Source of the DNA: Bacteroidaceae bacterium
GTDB taxonomy: Bacteria; Bacteroidota; Bacteroidia; Bacteroidales; Bacteroidaceae
Length of the DNA stretch: 51,420 nt
Assembly: GCA_017445925.1 (NCBI GenBank)
Contig: JAFSRW010000056.1
Coordinates: 1 to 51,420, forward strand
Direction: 5' to 3'
The notes beneath the pieces were generated by a model. It made no database searches, was not told where the DNA came from, and worked only from the letters and a program-made list of their open reading frames with translations. Shown in pieces: positions 18,734-24,577 of the stretch. Every line of letters starts with the position of its first letter. Position 1 is the stretch's first letter. Both the position numbers and the translations under genes were made by a program.

Positions 18734-18793
18734 CTGCCACGTTAGGAAAAACTTTCTCCCTAGTTAGAGAATTTTTACCGCCTAACGTGGCAG
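18734..18793. repeat. 13-bp perfect inverted repeat with imperfect inner stem
   Basis: CTGCCACGTTAGG at 18734-18746 is perfectly complementary to CCTAACGTGGCAG at 18781-18793. The 34-base interior also partly pairs (TTCTC with GAGAA). It is 94 bp past the EEP gene and could terminate its message or belong to a mobile palindromic element. Confidence 0.85.
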
Positions 18794-18869
18794 TAAAAAT
18801 TCTTATGCTAAAGAGCATGTTTTGATATTTTGGCGAGTTTGGGTAATGTCAAAATATTTCTATTTCAGC

Positions 18870-18987
18870 TATCTCAGTTATCTCAGATCTCAGTTTTATT
18901 TTGGCCCAAATTTGGTATACTGTATACTGTATACCAGGCCAACACCGTTTCTGGATAATGAAACTGAGATCTGAGATAACTGAGATA
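18870..18987. repeat. 27-bp perfect inverted repeat enclosing a second palindrome
   Basis: The arms are 18870-18896 and 18961-18987 and contain TATCTCAG repeats plus AGATCT. Inside, TTGGCC (18901-18906) pairs with GGCCAA (18937-18942) around a near-palindromic GTATACTGTATACTGTATAC core. It could form a long cruciform or RNA hairpin. I cannot assign it to a named family. Confidence 0.85.
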
Positions 18988-19032
18988 ACCACTTAAACTA
19001 TTTAAAATCTTGATCATTTCTTCCCTCATCCT

Positions 19033-19111
19033 CCAATTATCAATTGTCAATTATCCATTGTCAATTGTCAACTTTCAATCGTCAATAACCAATAACCTAT
19101 AACCAATAACC
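19033..19111. repeat. Long heptamer-phased tract upstream of the MNT-HEPN pair
   Basis: About eleven degenerate units drift from GTCAATT through GTCAACT and GTCAATA to ACCAATA and ACCTATA, keeping a strict 7-base period over nearly 80 bp. It is the longest tract in the window. Confidence 0.8.
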
Positions 19112-19193
19112 TTTATTTTTTTCCCGTTAAGGTTAACGTTTGGATTTCCGTAAGTCCGTAACTCCGTTTTTCGCAAGAAAAACACCCATTTTC

Positions 19194-19224
19194 TTTGTGC
19201 GTATTAGAATAATCGTTATTTTTG
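19194..19224 (+). promoter_or_regulatory. Bacteroidetes promoter for the MNT-HEPN operon
   Basis: A -33 TTTG (19194-19197) is separated by 19 bp from a -7 TATTTTTG (19217-19224). This fits the Bacteroidetes consensus well and leaves a leader of roughly 25 nt before ATG 19255. Confidence 0.7.
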
Positions 19225-19254
19225 CAAAATGATTAGACTTATTTTCAAAGCGTT

Positions 19255-19575
19255 ATGACAGCAGAAGAAGAGAAAATAATCCAGATGATTCGAGAGACAG
19301 GCCGTAAGGTTGTCCCACCAGACGGACAGGTTTGGCTCTATGGCTCCCGTGCCCGTGGCGATGCCCATGAGGGTTCGGACTGGGATATACTAATTCTGCT
19401 GAATAAGCCTAAGCTGGAAGCCAGTGATTATGACGTCACCTATCCTTTTCGTGAACTAGGCTGGGAGATAGGTGAGGAGATTAGTCCTCATATATATACC
19501 AAAAAACAGTGGGACGAGTGGACTTTCTTACCATATAGAAAAAATGTGGAACGTGATAAATATGTATTGCAATGA
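19255..19575 (+). CDS. MNT-type minimal nucleotidyltransferase (antitoxin of MNT-HEPN pair)
   Basis: A 106-residue single-domain protein of the DNA polymerase beta superfamily. The signature GSRARGDAHEGSDWD (residues 30-44) gives G30-S31 and the metal-binding D42 and D44, exactly the GSx10DxD pattern. In characterised MNT-HEPN (MntA-HepT) modules the nucleotidyltransferase neutralises the HEPN RNase by attaching AMP to it; by analogy this is the antitoxin. The stop overlaps the HEPN start by 4 bp (ATGA). A good promoter is directly upstream. Confidence 0.88.
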   Translation: MTAEEEKIIQMIRETGRKVVPPDGQVWLYGSRARGDAHEGSDWDILILLNKPKLEASDYDVTYPFRELGWEIGEEISPHIYTKKQWDEWTFLPYRKNVERDKYVLQ

Positions 19576-19970
19576 GTATGACAGATGAAGAACGTGCGAC
19601 CTTGGTCACATTGGAGTTAAAGAAAGCTCATGAGACCTTTGAAGAGATAGGTATTCTAACGGCAGCTAACAAATGGAGTGGTGCGGCAAATCGTCTCTAT
19701 TATTCTGTTTTCCATGCCATAAGTGCCCTTCTTCTTCATGATGGCCACTCAGTGAATACTCATAATGGCTCACACGCATTTTTCCATTTACATTATATAA
19801 AAACAGGTATCCTGCCTGTCGAATATGGTCGTCTATATAATCAACTTCAGACAATGAGAGAAGAGAGCGACTATAATTGTGTATATGATGTTAATCCTGA
19901 CGAGTTAAAGGATAGGATTGGACCAGCTCATAATTTGATTGAAAAGATAGAAGAAATAATAAACAGTTAA
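19572..19970 (+). CDS. HEPN domain protein (toxin of MNT-HEPN pair)
   Basis: A 132-residue all-helical HEPN/UPF0332-type protein. ANRLYYSVFHAISALLL gives a candidate RNase motif RX6H with R41 and H48; the helical SHAFFHLHYIKTGILP region is also usual for the family. HEPN toxins cleave RNA (often tRNA) as dimers. Here it is translationally coupled to the MNT antitoxin, so a toxin-antitoxin or phage-defence role is likely, though not proven. MNT-HEPN pairs are common on accessory islands, which suits this location. Confidence 0.87.
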   Translation: MSMTDEERATLVTLELKKAHETFEEIGILTAANKWSGAANRLYYSVFHAISALLLHDGHSVNTHNGSHAFFHLHYIKTGILPVEYGRLYNQLQTMREESDYNCVYDVNPDELKDRIGPAHNLIEKIEEIINS

Positions 19971-20033
19971 CAGTAAAGTGTCAACTTCAACTTAATAAAA
20001 GATGCCTATGAGCTAAATAAATAAGGTTAAGAC

Positions 20034-20222
20034 ATAAAGACAAATAGCGTCCGCTTGGATTCTTGTTCTATCGAAATCGGCAAAATTTCAAAGAGCAGCA
20101 GGAGAAAAAGTTCGGATGCTCACGCTATGGCGTGGGCTTTTATTCGAATATGCTGCATAGGTGTTTGCCGATACCTGATAGAACGTAGACGAATGAAGTC
20201 CACGTTTTTTTTGTGTCTTTAT
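20034..20222. other. 189-bp long-hairpin element (structured RNA or MITE-like repeat)
   Basis: Terminal inverted repeats ATAAAGACA (20034-20042) and TGTCTTTAT (20214-20222) bound a nested set of stems: TAGCGTCCGCTTGGATTC pairs imperfectly with GAATGAAGTCCACG; GTTCTATC with GATAGAAC and CGGCAAA with TTTGCCG (20065-20084 with 20164-20184); GCAGCA (20095) with TGCTGC (20151); and a terminal GCTCACGC-TATG-GCGTGGGC hairpin (20118-20137). No ORF runs through it. It ends 43 bp before the T9SS-tail gene, so it may be a cis-regulatory leader, a small RNA, or a non-autonomous mobile element. Confidence 0.75.
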
Positions 20223-20265
20223 TGAAAAATCACTTAATTAACAATCACCATAAAAAACAAAACTT

Positions 20266-20757
20266 ATGCGAAAACATCTCCTATTATTATTGTTTGTTCT
20301 GAGGTTGATACCTTTGCAAGCTGACGAGTATGATTATCTGTGCTTGCATAGCCCTAAAGCGTCTAATACCTGCTTTTATTCTGTTAATGACTTGCAAAAG
20401 ATAACATTCGGTAATGATGCCATGAAAGTTTATTTGAAAAGCCAGTCAGCTCCAGTAACATGGACGTATTCCAACTTGTGGAAGATGACCTTCGAAGCAG
20501 AAGACGAGACATCTATCCAGAGTGTTCAGAAGGTAACAGACCTTTCCATTATCCAAACCATGTATGAGATCCGTGTGAAAAGCCTTTCTCCTTTGAAGTC
20601 TGTAACCATCTACAATCTACAGGGCAGTCGTCTTGCCATTATCGGACAGGGTGAAACCACCGTTTCCTATTCTCCGGATGCGCTGCCTGCGGGCATCTAT
20701 GTTGTCCGTGCTGAGAATGCAGAGCACAGCCAAACTCTCAAATTTATCAAACGCTAA
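20266..20757 (+). CDS. Small secreted protein with T9SS type A-like sorting tail
   Basis: 163 residues: signal peptide (KHLLLLLFVLRLIPLQA, about 1-19), a short middle with two strands of the YSVNDLQKITF/YSNLWKMTF kind often seen at the start of Prevotella surface proteins, then a C-terminal beta domain (about 95-163) with VTIYNLQGSRL, LPAGIYVV and the final LKFIKR. That last domain matches type IX secretion sorting domains. Almost no cargo lies between signal and tail, so it may be a remnant, a carrier or a partner of the next gene, which starts only 14 bp downstream. No specific function can be given. Confidence 0.78.
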   Translation: MRKHLLLLLFVLRLIPLQADEYDYLCLHSPKASNTCFYSVNDLQKITFGNDAMKVYLKSQSAPVTWTYSNLWKMTFEAEDETSIQSVQKVTDLSIIQTMYEIRVKSLSPLKSVTIYNLQGSRLAIIGQGETTVSYSPDALPAGIYVVRAENAEHSQTLKFIKR

Positions 20758-20771
20758 ATACAACATCTATT

Positions 20772-22793
20772 ATGAAAAAGAAAATATTCCTCATTCTTGT
20801 AATGGCTCTAATGACTGTTACTTCAGCTTTTGCCCAAACTCGTGAGTTGCAAATCTACAAAGGCGGTAGCCTAATCCAATCATTCCCCGTCGGAAACATT
20901 GATAGTATCAAAGTGGGATATGCGTTCAATGCACCTGGCAATGTCACTGCACGATTATCCAACAAAAGCATCGTTGTTACATGGTCAACTGTAAGTGGTG
21001 CGCGGTCTTATCAGCTTTACCGTAGTGGAGACAACAAGAATTTTACCCTCTTAGCAGGAAATCTTACTACTACGACTTATACAGATAACTCTCCGCTTAA
21101 GGGGACCAACTATTATAAGGTAAAAGCCATAGGGGTGGGAAAAGAAAGTGCAATGAGTGAAAGCACTGCTACAGCTACTTTGCCTGGCTCTGGAATGGAA
21201 AGTGGATTATACCTCGGTGTTATGGGCTTCAACCAAGTTCTCACTACCAAGCCCATCTCTATCCTCAAAGCAGAAACAAAATCCTCTTATGACACCTTCA
21301 TTGATGCCATGACGATGAAGAACGGCACCATACTCTGTTATTCTGTGGACCAAGCTATCAATGCCTTACAAAAGGCTACCCTTCCTGATGATATTTTCAA
21401 TGTGGCTATTGTAACCTTCACCGATGGACTTGACCAAGGCTCCCTGATGATGGATGACCGTTTCGAAAACGATGATGATTTCCTTGCCGCTATCAAAAAA
21501 AGAATTACGGAAGAAACGGTTGCAGGTCAGTCCATCTTTGCTTATTCCATCGGTCTGAGAGGGCGCGACATTACTTCTGCTTCTGATATTGCCAAATTTC
21601 AATCTACGCTGAAACAACTTGCTTCAACTAATGCCAATGCCAAAGAAGTTACGAGTATGGCAGAGGTAAATGCCAAATTTCAAGAGATTGCAGAACAACT
21701 GAACTCCACCAGCTATCTTCAAACTATTTCACTGAAGATTCCTGGTCTATCCAATGGTACGCGTGTCCGCTTCACCTTTGACAATGTAACAGCGGCTGCC
21801 AATTCAAAAGTATATATTGAGGGAACCTTCAATCTTCGTACCCGTTCACTGACAGATGTGGTGTATAAAGGTATGACCTCTACTTCTGGAACAACTATAA
21901 ATGGCACTACAGAAGGTATTTTTATCACATTTAAGTTTGATGGGATTCGTACGGAGAATGGCAAATTGCTTTCCAAAGAGTACATTGATGAGTGGTATCT
22001 GACCAGTTCCAATTCATGGCAAATCAACTCCGAGTTTGACAAATATGAAAACTCAGATGTGATTAATGAGAAAAAATCTGCCGCCATCATGCTGGTGCTT
22101 GACTGTTCCAGCTCACTTGACAAACAGTTCTCCACGATGCAGGCAAATGCCAAGTCATTTGTAAACACACTTTTTCAATCAACTAAGGATGCCGATACAA
22201 ATGGCCATGAGTATGTAGATTTAGGCTTGCCGAGTGGTACGTTGTGGGCAACCTGTAATGTTGGTGCCAGCAAACCTGAGGAGTACGGTGACTATTTTGC
22301 TTGGGGTGAGACAAAATCAAAAAGCAATTACTCTTGGAGTACATACAAATACTGCAAAGGCTCCAGTACCACCATGACAAAGTATTGCACAAGCAGCGAT
22401 TACGGAACTGTAGATAACAAGACAGAACTTGAGCCTGCCGACGATGCAGCAACAGCCAATTGGGGTTCGGGCTGGCAGATGCCGAGTCTGGCTCAGCAAC
22501 AAGAACTAATCAACACAAGTTATACAACAACAACATGGACCACACAAAATGGTGTATATGGCCGTAAGATAATAAGCAAGAGCAACGGCAATAGCATTTT
22601 CTTGCCTGCTGCAGGCTATCGCAGCGATACGTCTCTCAACAACGCTGGCTCGTACGGCCACTATTGGTCGCGTTCGCTCGATGCGAGCGATTCTCGCTTC
22701 GGGTACTACCTGGGCTTCTTTTCTAGTGATATCCGCGCGAGCTACGGCCGCCGCTACAATGGTCTGAGTGTCCGTCCTGTGCGTGTTCGGTAA
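20772..22793 (+). CDS. Secreted FN3 / vWA-like / FISUMP protein, candidate DGR target
   Basis: 673 residues. Signal peptide 1-22 (ends SAFAQ); FNVGNIDSIKV-like leader strand (about 38-48); fibronectin III domain (about 52-137, APGNVTARLSNKSIVVTW to TATATL); a vWA-like region (about 145-320) with TFTDGLDQG where the metal-site loop is expected but GFNQ instead of DxSxS in the first strand; a beta segment (about 320-420); then AAIMLVLDCSSSLD (437-450), a clear DxSxS MIDAS strand, directly followed by a FISUMP domain (about 479-673: EYVDLGLPSGTLWATCNVGA, YFAWGE, WQMPSLAQQQEL, LPAAGYR, GLSVRPVRV). FISUMP is a C-type-lectin-like fold found in large paralogous families of Fibrobacter and Bacteroidales. 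Its end has the composition of a DGR variable region. Probable surface binding protein; probably cotranscribed with the upstream T9SS-tail gene. Confidence 0.85.
   Translation: MKKKIFLILVMALMTVTSAFAQTRELQIYKGGSLIQSFPVGNIDSIKVGYAFNAPGNVTARLSNKSIVVTWSTVSGARSYQLYRSGDNKNFTLLAGNLTTTTYTDNSPLKGTNYYKVKAIGVGKESAMSESTATATLPGSGMESGLYLGVMGFNQVLTTKPISILKAETKSSYDTFIDAMTMKNGTILCYSVDQAINALQKATLPDDIFNVAIVTFTDGLDQGSLMMDDRFENDDDFLAAIKKRITEETVAGQSIFAYSIGLRGRDITSASDIAKFQSTLKQLASTNANAKEVTSMAEVNAKFQEIAEQLNSTSYLQTISLKIPGLSNGTRVRFTFDNVTAAANSKVYIEGTFNLRTRSLTDVVYKGMTSTSGTTINGTTEGIFITFKFDGIRTENGKLLSKEYIDEWYLTSSNSWQINSEFDKYENSDVINEKKSAAIMLVLDCSSSLDKQFSTMQANAKSFVNTLFQSTKDADTNGHEYVDLGLPSGTLWATCNVGASKPEEYGDYFAWGETKSKSNYSWSTYKYCKGSSTTMTKYCTSSDYGTVDNKTELEPADDAATANWGSGWQMPSLAQQQELINTSYTTTTWTTQNGVYGRKIISKSNGNSIFLPAAGYRSDTSLNNAGSYGHYWSRSLDASDSRFGYYLGFFSSDIRASYGRRYNGLSVRPVRVR
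22640..22792 (+). other. Candidate DGR variable region (VR) at the 3' end of the FISUMP gene
   Basis: The segment from G626-S627 to the terminal VRPVRVR is visibly more GC-rich than the rest of the gene. Between N624 (AAC) and N663 (AAT) there is no Asn codon. The sites aligned with the Asn-rich stretch of ordinary FISUMP proteins are CAC, GAT, AGC, GAT, CGC, TTC, TAC, GGC, TTT, AGT, GAT, CGC, AGC, TAC, GGC and CGC: all NNC or NNT. GCG occurs twice where ACG would fit. This is what adenine-directed mutagenesis of a template rich in AAC/AAT codons leaves. No matching template repeat or reverse transcriptase is in the window. Confidence 0.6.
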
Positions 22794-23001
22794 TGAATCA
22801 TTAAAAAACATAACGAACTTTTATTTCAGGTAAATCTTATATTACGATAAATAACGCGATTATTGTGCAAGAAGCCCTTATTCATCAGGGATATCAACCA
22901 TGTGCTGAACTTTCTTCAATGACGTTGGTTGTAGGATAGCTGTTAAGAGACTTCAAAGAGACAATTTCGTTTTTTGTCTTATTCATTTGTGGGGAGTAAG
23001 A

Positions 23002-23050
23002 AGCCCGAATTCGAGGAGTATTTAGGCTTCAAACTCCTTGAATTCAGGCT
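23002..23050. repeat. 18-bp inverted repeat (hairpin)
   Basis: AGCCCGAATTCGAGGAGT (23002-23019) pairs with ACTCCTTGAATTCAGGCT (23033-23050) with two mismatches that G-U pairing could cover. There is no T-run after it, so a simple intrinsic terminator is doubtful. Confidence 0.8.
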
Positions 23051-23093
23051 CCAAACTCACACTAAATGACCTTTGATTTATTCCCCTTATCTT

Positions 23094-23212
23094 AACGATT
23101 CATTCAGATATGGGGAACGATTCATTCAGATAATCCCTTATCCCTATAAAGTCCTATCTGAATGAGTCGTGGAGATAGGCTGAATGCCCCATGGAGATTA
23201 TCTGAATGAAGC
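23094..23212. repeat. Cluster of direct and inverted 15-17 bp repeats
   Basis: AACGATTCATTCAGATA occurs at 23094-23110 and 23116-23132. Inverted partners TATCTGAATGAGTCGT (23155-23170) and TTATCTGAATGAAGC (23198-23212) follow, with a degenerate third (GATAGGCTGAATGCC, about 23174). Two nested hairpins or a cloverleaf are possible. Confidence 0.8.
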
Positions 23213-23365
23213 AAAGGTGACATTGCCAATTTTGCAGCTTATTTGTGATAATTATCTAAGTTAATTCCGAGCAAAAAGTAGCTTAAATAAAAATTTTTCT
23301 AGGTTGATTTTTCCTCCTCCAGAATAAAGCCGAATTTGTGTCTGTGACTTTTTTTGAAAGATTTG

Positions 23366-23397
23366 TTTGGAGATTACAGAATAACTTCCTACCTTTG
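23366..23397 (+). promoter_or_regulatory. Promoter for the DUF6722 gene
   Basis: A -33 TTTG (23366-23369), a 20-bp spacer and a -7 TACCTTTG (23390-23397). The ATG at 23403 is 5 bases after the box, so the transcript is predicted to be leaderless. Confidence 0.72.
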
Positions 23398-23402
23398 CAC
23401 TG

Positions 23403-23612
23403 ATGAATAGGAAAAGACAAGAAAAATTTGCAGATTTATTGCTTGATATAGCAAAATATATAATAACTGCCGTTTTATTGGCAACATGGTTTAGTGACGT
23501 ACGCGATTGGGAATGGTATTCTTACCTTATACCAGTTGTCGTTGTGGTAACAATAACAATAGGTGGACTACTTTTATATAAGGAAGATAATCAGAAAAAA
23601 CAAAATAAATAA
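23403..23612 (+). CDS. DUF6722-like small membrane protein
   Basis: 69 residues: a basic N-terminus (NRKRQEKFADLLLDIAKY), two predicted transmembrane helices (about 16-32 and 39-57), and a polar lysine-rich tail. The KFADLLLDIAKYIITAVLLATWF segment resembles the DUF6722 family of Bacteroidales; function unknown. It sits 5 bp before a second tiny membrane gene, with a strong promoter before and a terminator after, so the pair is a self-contained transcription unit. Confidence 0.75.
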   Translation: MNRKRQEKFADLLLDIAKYIITAVLLATWFSDVRDWEWYSYLIPVVVVVTITIGGLLLYKEDNQKKQNK

Positions 23613-23617
23613 CAACT

Positions 23618-23719
23618 ATGGCAGCAAACATTATGTTAATAACAGTGCTTGTAATGGCAATTGTTGGAGTGTCTTATTTCTTGAGAGAAGATAAGAAGGC
23701 GCATAAATTATCAAATTAG
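23618..23719 (+). CDS. 33-residue single-span membrane peptide
   Basis: The frame starts ATG GCA GCA AAC at 23618 and ends TAG at 23717-23719. It encodes an N-terminal hydrophobic helix (IMLITVLVMAIVGVSYFL, about residues 5-22) and a charged tail (REDKKAHKLSN). Evidence for a real gene: tight 5-bp spacing after the DUF6722 gene, a good helix followed by positive residues, and an intrinsic terminator 27 bp after the stop. The REDKK tail echoes YKEDNQKK at the end of its neighbour. Function unknown. Confidence 0.6.
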   Translation: MAANIMLITVLVMAIVGVSYFLREDKKAHKLSN

Positions 23720-23745
23720 GATATTTATTATTTCTCCCCCTTAAT

Positions 23746-23783
23746 AACGTCCCTACTTTATTTAGTTTGGGACGTTTTTATTT
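23746..23783 (+). terminator. Intrinsic terminator of the small-membrane-protein unit
   Basis: AACGTCCC (23746-23753) pairs perfectly with GGGACGTT (23769-23776), followed by TTTATTTT. Confidence 0.8.
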
Positions 23784-23901
23784 TGAACATTCGAAAAGTA
23801 TTCAGTACACGTCAGAGTTTTTCTAAGCCTTCGTTGCTTCAAAATTTGGTTGTGTTCCTTTTTAATCGTATCTTTACACCCACAAACAATAATAGGAACC
23901 T

Positions 23902-24480
23902 ATGAACATAGCCATTTTTGTATCCGGAAACGGTTCTAACTGCGAGAATCTGATAAAGTATTTTGAACATTCAGACCAGATACATTGCGCTCTGGTGGTC
24001 AGCAATAAGCCCGAGGCATACGCTCTGGTTCGCGCTGAGCGTTTGGGCGTACCTACTAAAGTTATTAACAAGGCCCAGTTGAATGATTCTGATGTGATGA
24101 TGCCTTTATTACAGGAGTACGAAATAAACTTTATTGTACTGGCGGGCTTTCTGCCCCTGATCCCTGACTTTATGGTGGAAGCCTATCCGCGTAGAATCAT
24201 CAATATACATCCTGCTCTGCTACCTAAGTACGGTGGAAAGGGTATGTGGGGACATCATGTGCATGAGGCAGTGAAGGCAGCAGGAGAGACGGAAACGGGT
24301 ATGACGGTGCATTACGTAACGCCTGTCTGCGATTCGGGTGAGATTATTGCCCAGTATCGTGTGGCCCTCACTCCTGATGATACTGCCGACGATATTGCCG
24401 AGAAGGAGCATCAACTGGAGATGGAATACTTCCCCAAGGTGGTGGAAGAGGTGGTAATGTCCTATAAAGTTGACAGTTGA
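23902..24480 (+). CDS. purN: Phosphoribosylglycinamide formyltransferase 1
   Basis: A 192-residue GAR transformylase, transferring a formyl group from 10-formyl-THF in purine synthesis. The N-terminal phosphate loop is FVSGNGSNCENL (about 6-17); the catalytic Asn-His pair is in INIHPALLPKYGG; and GMTVHYVTPVCDSGEIIAQ carries the catalytic Asp. Length is typical. The last codons (KVDS, stop) are encoded by a TGACAGT heptamer tract that runs past the stop, so the repeat now forms the protein terminus. A weak TATCTTTA box lies about 25 bp upstream of the ATG. Confidence 0.95.
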   Translation: MNIAIFVSGNGSNCENLIKYFEHSDQIHCALVVSNKPEAYALVRAERLGVPTKVINKAQLNDSDVMMPLLQEYEINFIVLAGFLPLIPDFMVEAYPRRIINIHPALLPKYGGKGMWGHHVHEAVKAAGETETGMTVHYVTPVCDSGEIIAQYRVALTPDDTADDIAEKEHQLEMEYFPKVVEEVVMSYKVDS

Positions 24481-24545
24481 CAGTTGAAAGAAAACGTGAA
24501 CGTCAGCATCTTGAACTCTTGAACTTTTTGAACTTTTTGAACTTT
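24469..24545. repeat. Tandem tracts spanning the purN stop codon
   Basis: GTTGACA units (24469-24487, period 7) encode the last residues and stop of purN. They are followed by TGAACTTTT units of period 8-10 (about 24511-24545). Confidence 0.7.
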
Positions 24546-24577
24546 TGAAAATTATTGCTAAATAATTAGGGAACAAT

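Larger units (their letters stand above)
18641..19254. other. 614-bp gene-free stretch of nested palindromes and heptamer tracts
   Basis: No open frame here looks coding. In order it holds a CT-rich run, two copies of TAAGCGTG (about 18690 and 18720), the hairpin at 18734-18793, an ATATTTTG/CAAAATAT pair (about 18826-18858), the nested inverted repeat at 18870-18987, a heptamer tract at 19033-19111, and the promoter of the MNT-HEPN pair. It marks the left edge of the accessory island. Confidence 0.7.
22794..23402. other. 609-bp gene-free stretch downstream of the FISUMP gene
   Basis: No plausible coding frame. It holds a hairpin at 23002-23050 and a set of direct and inverted copies of a CGATTCATTCAGATA word at 23094-23212, followed by an A/T-rich run and a promoter at 23366-23397. 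I searched it by eye for a copy of the variable region and found none. Confidence 0.7.

Noticed and set aside
18641-19254. CRISPR array
   Set aside because: The repeats are palindromic pairs and 7-base units, not regularly spaced identical repeats of 25-40 bp with unique spacers; no cas gene is present.
22792-22806. Small near-palindrome TAATGAATCATTA at the FISUMP stop as the DGR hairpin
   Set aside because: The stem is A/T-only with a one-base loop, unlike the GC-rich hairpins described after DGR variable regions.
22794-23402. DGR template repeat or reverse transcriptase downstream of the FISUMP gene
   Set aside because: No stretch resembles 22640-22792 and no frame has the RT catalytic motif (YxDD or relatives). 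The machinery, if any, is outside the window.
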